Positions 28,649-36,850 of a DNA stretch of 64,000 nt are shown here, one piece after another. The notes under the pieces are model-generated. The model did no database searches and was not told where the DNA came from. It worked only from the letters and a program-made list of their open reading frames with translations. The stretch spans positions 1,395,605-1,459,604 of the forward strand of contig NZ_LT963430.1 in the NCBI RefSeq assembly GCF_900199405.1. Reading direction: 5' to 3'. Every line of letters begins with the position of its first letter. The stretch's first letter is position 1. Position numbers and translations under genes: made by a program. Source of the stretch: Beduinella massiliensis. Lineage in GTDB: Bacteria > Bacillota > Clostridia > Christensenellales > Aristaeellaceae.

Positions 28649-30808
28649 ATGGAAAAGCAAAAGGGACGCGTGACGATTCCGACGGATGTGGACGTAGTGG
28701 AGGACACCCTGCGCCTGATGGACGTGTGGGGCGCGGATGCAATCCGCGACTGCGATGGGACCGAATTTCCGGCCGCGCTTAGAAACACCGGCGCCAAGGT
28801 ATACGCGACGTATTATACCACGCGCAAAGACAACGCCTGGGCCAAGGCCAATCCGGACGAAGTTCAGCAGATGTACGTGGTGACCCGGCCGCGCTGCGCG
28901 ACGGAGGGGAAGCTTCGCATTCGCTTGATGGAGGGCATCTGCGAGGAACTCCTCAAGGTCAACGACCAGGACGACATTCGCCGCTGGTGGGAGGTCGTGG
29001 ACAGGACGACGGGTGAGCCGCTCAGCGCAGAGGCGTGGCGCTACGACGCCGGAACAGGCGAGGTAGAAATCGTGAATCCCGCGCCGTACCACAGCTACAC
29101 GGTGAGTTTCCTTTGCTACATCATCTGGGACCCGGTGCACATGTACAACGCGGTGGTCAACGATTGGAAGGACGTGGAGCACCAGATGACGTTCGACGTG
29201 CGCCAGCCCAAGACGCACGCCTACAGCCTTGAACGCCTGCGCAGGTTTTGCGAGGACAACCCGCACGTGAACGTCATTCGCTTTACGACGTTTTTCCATC
29301 AGTTCACGCTTTTGTTCGACGAGCTGCACCGGGAAAAGTATGTGGACTGGTACGGATATTCCGCGAGCGTCAGCCCTTACATCCTCAAGCGCTTTGAAGA
29401 GGAGGCGGGGTATCCCTTCAGACCGGAGTACATCGTCGACCAGGGGTATTTCAACAATGCCTACCGGGTGCCCTCCAGGGAATACAGGGATTTCATGCGT
29501 TTTCAGATGAAGGAGGTCGCAGCGCTGGCAAAGGAAATGGTGGATGTCTGCCACGCCTGCGGCAAGGAAGCGATGATGTTTCTGGGCGATCACTGGATCG
29601 GGACGGAACCCTTCGGTCCTTACTTCGAATCCATCGGACTGGACGCGGTCGTCGGCAGCGTGGGCAACGGCGCGACGCTTCGCCTGATCTCGGACATCCG
29701 CGGGGTAAAGTATACCGAAGGGCGTCTGCTGCCGTACTTCTTCCCAGACACATTCCACGAGGGCGGTGATCCGGTGCGCGAGGCCAAGGTCAACTGGGTG
29801 ACCGCGCGCCGGGCAATTCTGCGCAGCCCGATCGACCGCATCGGCTACGGCGGATACCTCAAGCTCGCGCTGCAATTTCCGGACTTCGTGCGCTACGTCG
29901 GCGACGTCTGCGACGAGTTCCGCAAGCTGTACGAGAACGCGAAGGGGACGACGGCTTACTGCGTGCGCACGGTGGCGGTGCTCAACTGCTGGGGACGCCT
30001 GCGCAGCTGGGGCAACCACATGGTGCACCACGGTCTGTACTACAAGCAGAACTACTCCTACTTCGGCGTCATCGAGGCGCTGAGCGGCCATCCCTTCGAC
30101 GTGCGCTTTATCAGCTTTGACGATCTGCGCGAGGATCCTCAGGCGCTTTCGGGCGTGGACGTGGTCATCAACGTGGGCGATGCGGATACGGCGCAGGGCG
30201 GCGGGGACAACTGGAAGGATCCGGCTGTGGTGGAGGCGGTGCGCCGTTTCGTTTACCAGGGCGGGGGCTTCATCGGCGTTGGCCAGCCGACGGCCTGCGT
30301 GCATCAGGGGCGCGTCTTCCAGCTCGCGGACGTGCTGGGCGCGGAGCTGGAGAACGGCTACACGCTGGGCTACGACAAGTACAACTGGGCGGAGCAGGAG
30401 CATTTCATTACCGAGGACTGCGCGGGCGAGATCGACTTTGGCGAAGGGCAGAAGAACGTATATGCGCTTGACGGCGCGCAGGTGTTGCGCGTGAAGGACA
30501 AGGGCGTTCAGCTCTGCGCGAACGAATGCGGCGCCGGGCGCGGCGTGTACGTCAGCGGCCTGCCCTATAGCTTTGAAAACAGCCGGCTGCTGCTGCGTGC
30601 GGTGCTCTGGGCTTCGCATGCGGAGGAGGCCATGCGCCGGTGGGCCAGCAGCAACTACAACGTGGACGTGCACGCTTACGTGAAGAACGGCAAGTACTGC
30701 GTGGTCAACAACACCTACGAGCCGCAGCAGACGACGATTTACCGCGGAGACGGTGAAAGCTTTGAACTGGCCCTCGCGGCCAACGAAATCCGCTGGTTCG
30801 AAATTTGA
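28649..30808 (+). CDS. GH112 beta-1,3-galactosyl-N-acetylhexosamine phosphorylase
   Basis: 719 residues from ATG at 28649 behind aggagg; an upstream frame from 28496 has no ribosome site. The length and the N-terminal block KGRVTIPTDVDVVEDTLRL followed by WGADAIRDCDGTEFP match GH112, as do DWYGYSASVSPYILKRFEEEAGYPFRPE, FLGDHWIGTEPFGPYF and VGSVGNGATLRLISD. These cytoplasmic enzymes split lacto-N-biose or galacto-N-biose with phosphate to galactose-1-phosphate and N-acetylhexosamine, as in mucin or milk-glycan use. The rest of the usual pathway (N-acetylhexosamine kinase, GalT, GalE) is not nearby. Whether GNB, LNB or galactosyl-rhamnose is the substrate cannot be told. Confidence 0.93.
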   Translation: MEKQKGRVTIPTDVDVVEDTLRLMDVWGADAIRDCDGTEFPAALRNTGAKVYATYYTTRKDNAWAKANPDEVQQMYVVTRPRCATEGKLRIRLMEGICEELLKVNDQDDIRRWWEVVDRTTGEPLSAEAWRYDAGTGEVEIVNPAPYHSYTVSFLCYIIWDPVHMYNAVVNDWKDVEHQMTFDVRQPKTHAYSLERLRRFCEDNPHVNVIRFTTFFHQFTLLFDELHREKYVDWYGYSASVSPYILKRFEEEAGYPFRPEYIVDQGYFNNAYRVPSREYRDFMRFQMKEVAALAKEMVDVCHACGKEAMMFLGDHWIGTEPFGPYFESIGLDAVVGSVGNGATLRLISDIRGVKYTEGRLLPYFFPDTFHEGGDPVREAKVNWVTARRAILRSPIDRIGYGGYLKLALQFPDFVRYVGDVCDEFRKLYENAKGTTAYCVRTVAVLNCWGRLRSWGNHMVHHGLYYKQNYSYFGVIEALSGHPFDVRFISFDDLREDPQALSGVDVVINVGDADTAQGGGDNWKDPAVVEAVRRFVYQGGGFIGVGQPTACVHQGRVFQLADVLGAELENGYTLGYDKYNWAEQEHFITEDCAGEIDFGEGQKNVYALDGAQVLRVKDKGVQLCANECGAGRGVYVSGLPYSFENSRLLLRAVLWASHAEEAMRRWASSNYNVDVHAYVKNGKYCVVNNTYEPQQTTIYRGDGESFELALAANEIRWFEI

Positions 30809-30818
30809 TCTAAGTCAG

Positions 30819-30857
30819 ACCGGCCTTTCCGTTTCCGCGGAAAGGCCGGTTCGGTTT
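30819..30857 (+). terminator. Terminator of the GH112 gene
   Basis: Perfect 13-bp stem accggcctttccg/cggaaaggccggt, 6-nt loop, then tcggttt, 11 nt after the stop. Confidence 0.85.
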
Positions 30858-30898
30858 AAGGGCGAGGCTTGTTGGTTTTCTTTTGGACGTCGATCGTG

Positions 30899-30904
30899 TA
30901 TAAT
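30899..30904 (+). promoter_or_regulatory. -10 box before the aminopeptidase gene
   Basis: TATAAT in tgtataatgg, with no clear -35 box at the usual distance. It overlaps the in-frame ATG at 30903, which argues that translation starts downstream at GTG 30939. Confidence 0.5.
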
Positions 30905-30938
30905 GGGGAAAACCAAAGAAGCAGGGGAGGGGTTTGCT

Positions 30939-32729
30939 GTGATTCGGGAAAGAATCGAGGCGCTGCGCGCGCGGATGCGCGAAGCAGGACTTTTTGCCTA
31001 CGTCGTGCCGACGGCGGATTACCACGAAAGCGAGTACGTCGGCGAGCACTTTAAGGTGCGTGCCTACCTTTCGGGGTTCACGGGTTCTGCTGGAACGCTT
31101 GCCGTCACCCAGGAGGAAGCATGCCTGTGGACGGACGGGCGCTATTTTATCCAGGCCGCCGCACAGCTGGAGGGTTCAGGCATACGGCTGATGCGCATGG
31201 GGCAGGAGGGCGTCCCGTCGCTGGAGGCATATCTCGTGCAGGCGATTCCCAGGGACAGCCGTCTGGGGTTCGACGGGCGCGTGGTCAGCGCGGCCATGGG
31301 AGATGAGCTGCGCAGGCGCCTCGCGCCGGGCGGCGTCGGGGTAGAGGACGCGGGCGACCTTGCGGACGCGCTCTGGCCGGACCGTCCGGCAATTCCAACG
31401 GAAAAGGCTTTTTTGCTGGACGTGTGGTACGCGGGTGTCCCGGCGGACGCCAAGCTCGCCTGGCTGCGCGGCGAGATGAAGCGCCTGGGCAGCACGGTGC
31501 ACATCCTGACGACGCTTGCGGATATCGCCTGGCTCTTCAATGTGCGCGGCAACGACATCCCCTTTAACCCGTTCGTGCTCTCTTATGCGGTGATCGAGGA
31601 ACAGGCAGCGTATCTGTTCGTAGACGCGGTGAAGGTCGAGGGCGACGTGCGCCGCGAGCTGGAGGGCATCGGCGTGACGATCCTGCCCTACGACAGCGTG
31701 TATGAATTTGTCCGCCGCTACGGCGAGGGGACGAACGTACTGCTGTGCAAGAGCAAGGTAAACTTCGCGATTACGAGCCGGCTGAGCGAACGCGTGCGGG
31801 TAATCGACGCGATGAATCCGACGCTGTACAAGAAGGCAATCAAGAATGAAACGGAGATCGAGAATCTGCGCCGTTCGCATGTGAAGGACGGCGTGGCGTT
31901 CACGAAGTTCATGTATTGGCTCAAGCAGAACGTCGGCAAGATGCCGATGAGCGAGCGAAGCGCCGCGGAATACCTGGAGGAGCGCCGCCGGGAGCAGGAA
32001 GGCTACATCGAACCGAGCTTTGCGACGATCAGCGCCTACCGGGAGCACGCGGCGATGATGCACTACAGCGCGACCGAGGCGAGCGATGCGCAGCTCCTGC
32101 CGGAGGGCATGCTGCTCGTCGATTCCGGCGGACAGTACTTCGAGGGCACGACGGACATTACGCGCACCATGGCCCTGGGGCCGATCACGGAGGAGGAGAA
32201 GAAGCACTTTTGCGCCGTGCTGCGCGCCGTGCTTCGCCTGCAAAGCGCGCGCTTCCTCCACGGATGCAACGGCCAAAATCTCGACATCCTCGCGCGCGGC
32301 ATCCTGTGGGATCTCGACATCGACTATCAGTGCGGCACGGGGCACGGCGTCGGCTACCTGTCCGGCGTGCATGAAGCGCCCAACGGCATCCGCTGGAAGC
32401 GCGTACAGGAACGCTACGACAGCGGCGTGCTCGAGGCGGGCATGGTGACGACCGACGAGCCCGGCGTCTACCTGGAGGGACGCTACGGCATCCGCACGGA
32501 GAACGAGCTCGTCTGCCGGCAGGGCGTAAAGAACGAGTACGGGCAGTTCTTGTACTTCGAGACGATCACCGCAGCGCCCATCGATCTGGACGCGGTAGAT
32601 ACAAAGTATTTGCAGCCGGAGGATGTGGAGCGCCTGAACGCCTACCACGCATGGGTGTACGAGACGCTTTCTCCCTTCATGACGGCGTCCGAAGACGCAT
32701 GGCTGCGCCGCTACACGCGCGCGATTTGA
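30939..32729 (+). CDS. Xaa-Pro aminopeptidase, M24B family
   Basis: 596 residues from GTG at 30939 behind aggggagggg. It has two creatinase-like N-terminal domains followed by the pita-bread catalytic domain. All five metal ligands are in place: the two Asp of LLVDSGGQYFEGTTDITRT, the His of GTGHGVG, the Glu of TTDEPGVYL and the Glu of RTENEL. The three-domain, roughly 600-residue form resembles the eukaryote-type aminopeptidase P. It removes N-terminal residues before proline in the cytoplasm. The cysteine synthase gene follows after 16 nt, so they may share a transcript. Confidence 0.93.
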   Translation: MIRERIEALRARMREAGLFAYVVPTADYHESEYVGEHFKVRAYLSGFTGSAGTLAVTQEEACLWTDGRYFIQAAAQLEGSGIRLMRMGQEGVPSLEAYLVQAIPRDSRLGFDGRVVSAAMGDELRRRLAPGGVGVEDAGDLADALWPDRPAIPTEKAFLLDVWYAGVPADAKLAWLRGEMKRLGSTVHILTTLADIAWLFNVRGNDIPFNPFVLSYAVIEEQAAYLFVDAVKVEGDVRRELEGIGVTILPYDSVYEFVRRYGEGTNVLLCKSKVNFAITSRLSERVRVIDAMNPTLYKKAIKNETEIENLRRSHVKDGVAFTKFMYWLKQNVGKMPMSERSAAEYLEERRREQEGYIEPSFATISAYREHAAMMHYSATEASDAQLLPEGMLLVDSGGQYFEGTTDITRTMALGPITEEEKKHFCAVLRAVLRLQSARFLHGCNGQNLDILARGILWDLDIDYQCGTGHGVGYLSGVHEAPNGIRWKRVQERYDSGVLEAGMVTTDEPGVYLEGRYGIRTENELVCRQGVKNEYGQFLYFETITAAPIDLDAVDTKYLQPEDVERLNAYHAWVYETLSPFMTASEDAWLRRYTRAI

Positions 32730-32745
32730 CGAAGGAGGAGAGCGC

Positions 32746-33711
32746 ATGGCGGTCTACGAACGCATTATCGACCTGATCGGGCATACGCCCCTCTTGCGCC
32801 TTCACGGGCTGGAAGCAGCGCGCGGCCTTCAGGCTGCGCTGTATGGGAAGCTGGAATGCATGAATCCGGCGGGAAGCGCCAAGGATCGCGCGGCGCTCTT
32901 CATGATTGCGGATGCTGAAGCACGGGGGCTGCTTCGTGCTGGCGGCGTGATCGTGGAGCCCACGAGCGGCAACACGGGCATTGGGCTCGCTTTTTGCGCG
33001 CTGCAGCGCGGCTACCGCGTGATTTTGACGATGCCGGAAACCATGAGCGTGGAGCGGCGGAAATTGCTTTCAGCTTATGGAGCCGAGCTGATATTGACGC
33101 CGGGCAGCCTCGGCATGCAGGGGGCGATCGAGCGGGCGCATGAGATCGCGGCATCGCTCCCGGGTGCGTTCGTAGCGGGGCAGTTTGAAAATCCCGCCAA
33201 CCCACGCGCGCACTACGAAACCACCGGACCGGAAATTTACGAAGACCTGTCCGGGCGGGTCGACGCGTTTGTCGCCTGCGTAGGAACGGGCGGCACGATC
33301 TCCGGCGTGGGGCGCTATCTCAAGGAGAAGGGGACGCATGCGCATATTGCGGCGGTGGAGCCTGCGGGATCGCCCGTACTTTCGGGCGGCTGCGCGGGCG
33401 CGCACGGCATTCAGGGCATCGGCGCAGGCTTTGTGCCGAAGGCGCTTTGCAAAAGCGTGCTCGACGAGGTGATTCGGGTGGCGGACGAGGAGGCCTTTGC
33501 GTTCGCGCGCCTCGCGGTGAGGACGGATGGCGTGCTCTGCGGCATCTCCTCCGGCGCGGCGCTTGCGGCGGCGGCAAAGCTGGCCGCGCGCGGCGAATTT
33601 AAGGGAAGAAACGTCGCTGTGCTGCTCCCGGACGGCGGGGAAAAGTACCTGTCCACGCCCGGCTTTGTGCGGGAGGGCACAAATGCGCTTCCTTTGTCAG
33701 GAAAGAATTGA
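32746..33711 (+). CDS. cysK: Cysteine synthase (O-acetylserine sulfhydrylase)
   Basis: 321 residues from ATG at 32746 behind aaggagga. This is a fold-type II PLP enzyme: K46 in MNPAGSAKDRAA binds PLP, with the phosphate-binding loop GTGGTISGVG, the substrate loop TSGNTGIG and a C-terminal Ser region (LCGISSGAAL). It makes cysteine from O-acetylserine and sulfide. No serine acetyltransferase gene is adjacent. Cystathionine beta-synthase-like activity is possible in this family, but the length and motifs fit CysK. Confidence 0.92.
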   Translation: MAVYERIIDLIGHTPLLRLHGLEAARGLQAALYGKLECMNPAGSAKDRAALFMIADAEARGLLRAGGVIVEPTSGNTGIGLAFCALQRGYRVILTMPETMSVERRKLLSAYGAELILTPGSLGMQGAIERAHEIAASLPGAFVAGQFENPANPRAHYETTGPEIYEDLSGRVDAFVACVGTGGTISGVGRYLKEKGTHAHIAAVEPAGSPVLSGGCAGAHGIQGIGAGFVPKALCKSVLDEVIRVADEEAFAFARLAVRTDGVLCGISSGAALAAAAKLAARGEFKGRNVAVLLPDGGEKYLSTPGFVREGTNALPLSGKN

Positions 33712-33736
33712 TTTTTGTGCGGATTCCCTGTATAAT
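33708..33736 (+). promoter_or_regulatory. Promoter of the darA-holB-ricT unit
   Basis: TTGATT (33708-33713), 17-nt gap, TATAAT (33731-33736). Its -35 box overlaps the end of cysK. Confidence 0.85.
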
Positions 33737-33787
33737 ATAGATAGGGAACGTGAAGTCCCTACAGACTCTGAACAGGAGGGCTGCTAT

Positions 33788-34117
33788 ATGAAATTAATTA
33801 TTGCGATCGTCCAGGATGAGGACGCTTCCCGTCTCGTCAGTGCGCTTATGAACGACGGTTACGGTGTGACCAAGCTGGCGACGACCGGCGGCTTCCTGCG
33901 CGCGGGCAATACGACCCTGCTCGTCGGCGTGGATGACGACCGTTTCCAGGGCGCGATGGCCATTATCGAAAAGATCTGCAAGAGCCGCAAGCAGATCGCG
34001 ACGTCCCCGTCCCCCGTGGCGGGCACGGCCAGCGTGTACGTACCCTACCCCATCGAGGTCATGGTCGGCGGCGCGACCGTGTTCGTGCTGGAGGTTGAGC
34101 AGTTCGTCAAGCTGTAA
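33788..34117 (+). CDS. darA: Cyclic-di-AMP receptor DarA/PstA
   Basis: 109 residues from ATG at 33788 behind aggaggg. The small PII-like protein (former DUF970) has the hallmark TTGGFLRAGNTTLLVGVDDDR loop and the C-terminal VGGATVFVLEVEQF strand. Family members bind c-di-AMP as trimers; their downstream target is not well defined. Its place before holB and ricT is the conserved Firmicutes order, although the usual tmk is missing upstream and cysK stands there instead. Confidence 0.93.
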   Translation: MKLIIAIVQDEDASRLVSALMNDGYGVTKLATTGGFLRAGNTTLLVGVDDDRFQGAMAIIEKICKSRKQIATSPSPVAGTASVYVPYPIEVMVGGATVFVLEVEQFVKL

Positions 34118-34141
34118 GGCGGACGAGGGCTGCTGCTTGTC

Positions 34142-35110
34142 ATGAAGGAAGCAACATTGCGAGATTTTTACGGGCAGTCTGCCCTGATCGAACGTCTCGA
34201 AGGGGACTTTCGGTCGGGGCAGTTTGTTCATGCCTATCTGTTCGTCGGGCCGCGGGGCGTGGGCAAGCGCTCTGTCGCGCGGCTTCTTGCGCGCACGGCG
34301 CTTTGTACGGGGGCGGACAAGCCCTGCGGCATCTGCGGCCCCTGCGTGCGTTTTTTGACGGACAACCACCCCGACGTAAAGACGCTTCGCCCTGAAAAAT
34401 CGCTGGGCGTGGACGAGGTGCGCGAGCTTATCGCGTCGGTGCAGCTGCGCGCGTTTGAGGGCGGCGCCAAAATCGCCCTGATCGAACGGGCGGACCGCAT
34501 GACAGCGCAGGCGCAAAACTGCCTGCTCAAGACATTGGAGGAGCCGCCGGGCGGGACGATCTTCTTTCTGATGACGGATACGCCCAGCGCGCTGCTGCCC
34601 ACCATCGTCTCTCGCTGCCGCACGGTGCACTTCCACCCCTTGACGCAGGCGGAGGAGGAGGCACGGCTGCTGGAGCTCGGCATCGCGTCCGAGCGGGCAG
34701 CGCTGCTTTCTCAGCTGTCCGAGGGAAGTGTGGGCGAGGCGCTGTCGATCGAGGCGGACGACAGCTATTTGCAGCTCCGCTCCCGCGTGATGCAGGCGGT
34801 CTTCGACCTGCGCGGTCCGCAGGACGTGCTGCTCATGAGCGCGCGCTTTAAGGATGACAAGGAAAATGCCGAACGCATTTTGGACATATTGGAAAGGCTG
34901 TTGCGCGATGCGATGCGCGCTCAGGCGGGCGGTATGCGCCTTGCAGAGGCGTCGGCGGGCTACGCCGCGTTCGCGGAGCGCGCGGACCTTTCCGTGACGC
35001 TAAGGCTTCTTTCGCAGGTAGCGCTCGCGCGCAGGATGCGCGCGAGTAACGTGCCGTTTGCGACGGTGTGGGAACATATCTTGCTGGAGGCTTCAAAGGA
35101 GTTATTATAG
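34142..35110 (+). CDS. holB: DNA polymerase III delta' subunit
   Basis: 322 residues. Walker A GPRGVGKRS, a four-Cys zinc site (C, then CGICGPC), a degenerate Walker B region (IALIERADRM), sensor-1 segment LLKTLEEPPGGT and the SRC motif in PTIVSRCRTVHF. It is part of the clamp loader that puts the beta ring on DNA. The ribosome site is weak, and the gene starts 24 nt after darA. Its stop codon abuts the ATG of the next gene, showing translational coupling. Confidence 0.93.
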   Translation: MKEATLRDFYGQSALIERLEGDFRSGQFVHAYLFVGPRGVGKRSVARLLARTALCTGADKPCGICGPCVRFLTDNHPDVKTLRPEKSLGVDEVRELIASVQLRAFEGGAKIALIERADRMTAQAQNCLLKTLEEPPGGTIFFLMTDTPSALLPTIVSRCRTVHFHPLTQAEEEARLLELGIASERAALLSQLSEGSVGEALSIEADDSYLQLRSRVMQAVFDLRGPQDVLLMSARFKDDKENAERILDILERLLRDAMRAQAGGMRLAEASAGYAAFAERADLSVTLRLLSQVALARRMRASNVPFATVWEHILLEASKELL

Positions 35111-36433
35111 ATGGCAACGGTAATCGGCGTCCGCTTCAAGCGGGCGGGTAAGGTTTATTTTTTTGATCCCGGCCCTTACGAGATCGTGGCGGGCGGGAAC
35201 GTCGTGGTCGAGACGGCGCGCGGCGTGGAGTTCGGCGAGGTGGTGACACCGCCCAGGGACGTTCCGGACGAGCAGATCGTGCAGCCGCTCAAACAGGTGG
35301 TGCGCGTTGCGACGGAACAGGACGTGCGCACCGCGCGGCGAAACGAGGAGAACGAAAAAAGCGCCTTCGTGATCTGCCAGGAAAAGATCGCGGTGCACAA
35401 GCTGGAAATGAAGCTCGTCGACGTGGAGTACACGTTTGACAACTCCAAAATCATCTTTTACTTCACGGCCAACGGCCGGGTGGACTTCCGCGCGCTCGTC
35501 AAGGATCTGGCCTCCGTGTTCAAGACGCGCATCGAGCTGCGGCAAATCGGCGTGCGCGACGAGGCGAAGATGCTGGGCGGCCTGGGGCCGTGCGGACGGC
35601 AGATCTGCTGCCGCGCGTTTTTGGGTGACTTTCAGCCTGTTTCGATCAAAATGGCCAAAGAACAGAGCCTGTCGCTCAATCCGACAAAGATTTCGGGGCT
35701 TTGCGGCCGTCTGATGTGCTGCCTCAAGTACGAGCAGGAGACCTATGAGCAGAGCCGTAAGCGCATGCCGCGCGTGGGCAAGGAGATCATCACGCCCGAC
35801 GGGCCGGGCACGGTGCAGGACATCAACGTGCTGGGCGAAGTGGTGCGTGTGCGCATCGCGCAGGGAGACGCTTACGAGGTACGCGAATACCCATTTGACG
35901 ATTGCTCGCGCCCGCCGCAGGGGGAAGCGCCCAAGCCCAGGCCTGAAAAGGTGGAAGGAGCCGTGGAACGCCCGGAGGATAAGCGCCCGCGGCCCGCGCG
36001 CGAACGCGCGGAGCGGAGCGAACGGCCGCCGCAGGACGCGCGCGGCAAGGGGCGCAGGGAGCGCAGCGGCGTCGAGACGGAGCGCCGCGCAGACAGACCG
36101 GAGCGGCCGGATCGCGGGATGGACACGGGCAAGCGCCACGGCGAAGAACCGGCGCGGCGCCCGGCGCCAATAAAAGAAGCGCCCACGGCTCAGGAAAAAA
36201 CCGAGGCGGAAAAAGAACCCGTGAAGCCGGACATGCCGGCGCAAGAGCCTGAAAACGCGGTGGAGGCCGCTGCCGTTCCCGGTGCGGAGGCAGGGGCCTT
36301 GGAGGCGCAGGAAGACGCGGCAAGGGAAAGCGGCGAAGCGTTCTTTGCAGAAGAAGAGATCGAACTGCACGAAGCGGAGGAGCTGATCGATCTGCCGCTG
36401 GAAGATGAAGGCGACGAGCTGCAAAGCGATTGA
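35111..36433 (+). CDS. ricT: PSP1 domain protein RicT (YaaT)
   Basis: 440 residues; the ATG follows the holB stop without a gap. Residues 1-265 form the PSP1 domain, including paired cysteine motifs GPCGRQICC and GLCGRLMCCLKYEQ that in B. subtilis help hold Fe-S clusters in the RicA-RicF-RicT complex acting on RNase Y and sporulation or competence phosphorelays. The remaining roughly 170 residues are a charged Arg/Glu/Pro-rich tail, ending in an acidic stretch, not found in ordinary members of about 275 residues. The tail is likely disordered; its role is unknown. Confidence 0.92.
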   Translation: MATVIGVRFKRAGKVYFFDPGPYEIVAGGNVVVETARGVEFGEVVTPPRDVPDEQIVQPLKQVVRVATEQDVRTARRNEENEKSAFVICQEKIAVHKLEMKLVDVEYTFDNSKIIFYFTANGRVDFRALVKDLASVFKTRIELRQIGVRDEAKMLGGLGPCGRQICCRAFLGDFQPVSIKMAKEQSLSLNPTKISGLCGRLMCCLKYEQETYEQSRKRMPRVGKEIITPDGPGTVQDINVLGEVVRVRIAQGDAYEVREYPFDDCSRPPQGEAPKPRPEKVEGAVERPEDKRPRPARERAERSERPPQDARGKGRRERSGVETERRADRPERPDRGMDTGKRHGEEPARRPAPIKEAPTAQEKTEAEKEPVKPDMPAQEPENAVEAAAVPGAEAGALEAQEDAARESGEAFFAEEEIELHEAEELIDLPLEDEGDELQSD

Positions 36434-36449
36434 CAAGCCACAAAAAAGG

Positions 36450-36478
36450 TTGCATTTAGAGCGCCTGCGTGATAGAAT
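36450..36478 (+). promoter_or_regulatory. Promoter of the ferredoxin gene
   Basis: TTGCAT (36450-36455), 17-nt gap, TAGAAT (36473-36478). Confidence 0.75.
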
Positions 36479-36520
36479 ACAAACGGTATCCTTCTACTGA
36501 TGATCGGGAGGTGAAATACG

Positions 36521-36691
36521 ATGGCTTATAAAATTTCCGACGCATGCATCAGCTGCGGCGCCTGTGCCGCGGAGTGCCCGGTGAGCGCAATCAGCGAGGG
36601 TGAAGGCAAGTACGTGATCGATGCGGATACCTGTATCGAGTGTGGCGCTTGCGCAGGCGTTTGCCCGGTTTCTGCCCCTACGCAGGACTGA
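36521..36691 (+). CDS. 2[4Fe-4S] ferredoxin, clostridial type
   Basis: 56 residues from ATG at 36521 behind gggaggtga. Two CxxCxxCxxxCP clusters are complete: CISCGACAAECPV near the N terminus and CIECGACAGVCPV near the C terminus, separated by the usual acidic linker. This is the classic small electron carrier of anaerobic Clostridia, serving enzymes such as pyruvate:ferredoxin oxidoreductase. It is a single-gene unit with its own promoter and terminator. Confidence 0.96.
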   Translation: MAYKISDACISCGACAAECPVSAISEGEGKYVIDADTCIECGACAGVCPVSAPTQD

Positions 36692-36699
36692 TCCAGCAT

Positions 36700-36735
36700 A
36701 AAATAGGCGTGCCGATTCGGCGCGCTTATTTTTTT
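36700..36735 (+). terminator. Terminator of the ferredoxin gene
   Basis: Stem aataggcgtgccga/tcggcgcgcttatt (two G-U pairs) followed by seven T. Confidence 0.9.
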
Positions 36736-36785
36736 GCGGCTGATTAAAGGAAGCTGCGCTGCGCAGGATGAAGGCGGATTGACAT

Positions 36786-36814
36786 TTGACAGCCTGCCTG
36801 ACGGATGGTATGAT
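36786..36814 (+). promoter_or_regulatory. Strong promoter of the LacI regulator gene
   Basis: Consensus TTGACA (36786-36791), 17-nt gap, TATGAT (36809-36814). The predicted transcript start near 36821 supports GTG 36851 as the start codon. Confidence 0.88.
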
Positions 36815-36823
36815 ACTCGTATC
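36812..36823 (+). promoter_or_regulatory. Operator-like palindrome gatac-tc-gtatc
   Basis: Perfect 5+5 inverted repeat covering the end of the -10 box and the transcript start. The position is typical for self-repression by the LacI protein encoded next (inference). Confidence 0.45.
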
Positions 36824-36850
36824 GATTTTTCGCAAAGGCGGAGGGAAACC

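Noticed and set aside
28505-30673. Minus-strand open frame of 722 codons
   Set aside because: Antisense shadow of the GH112 gene in GC-rich DNA. Composition is His/Arg/Val-rich as expected for a reverse-frame artefact.
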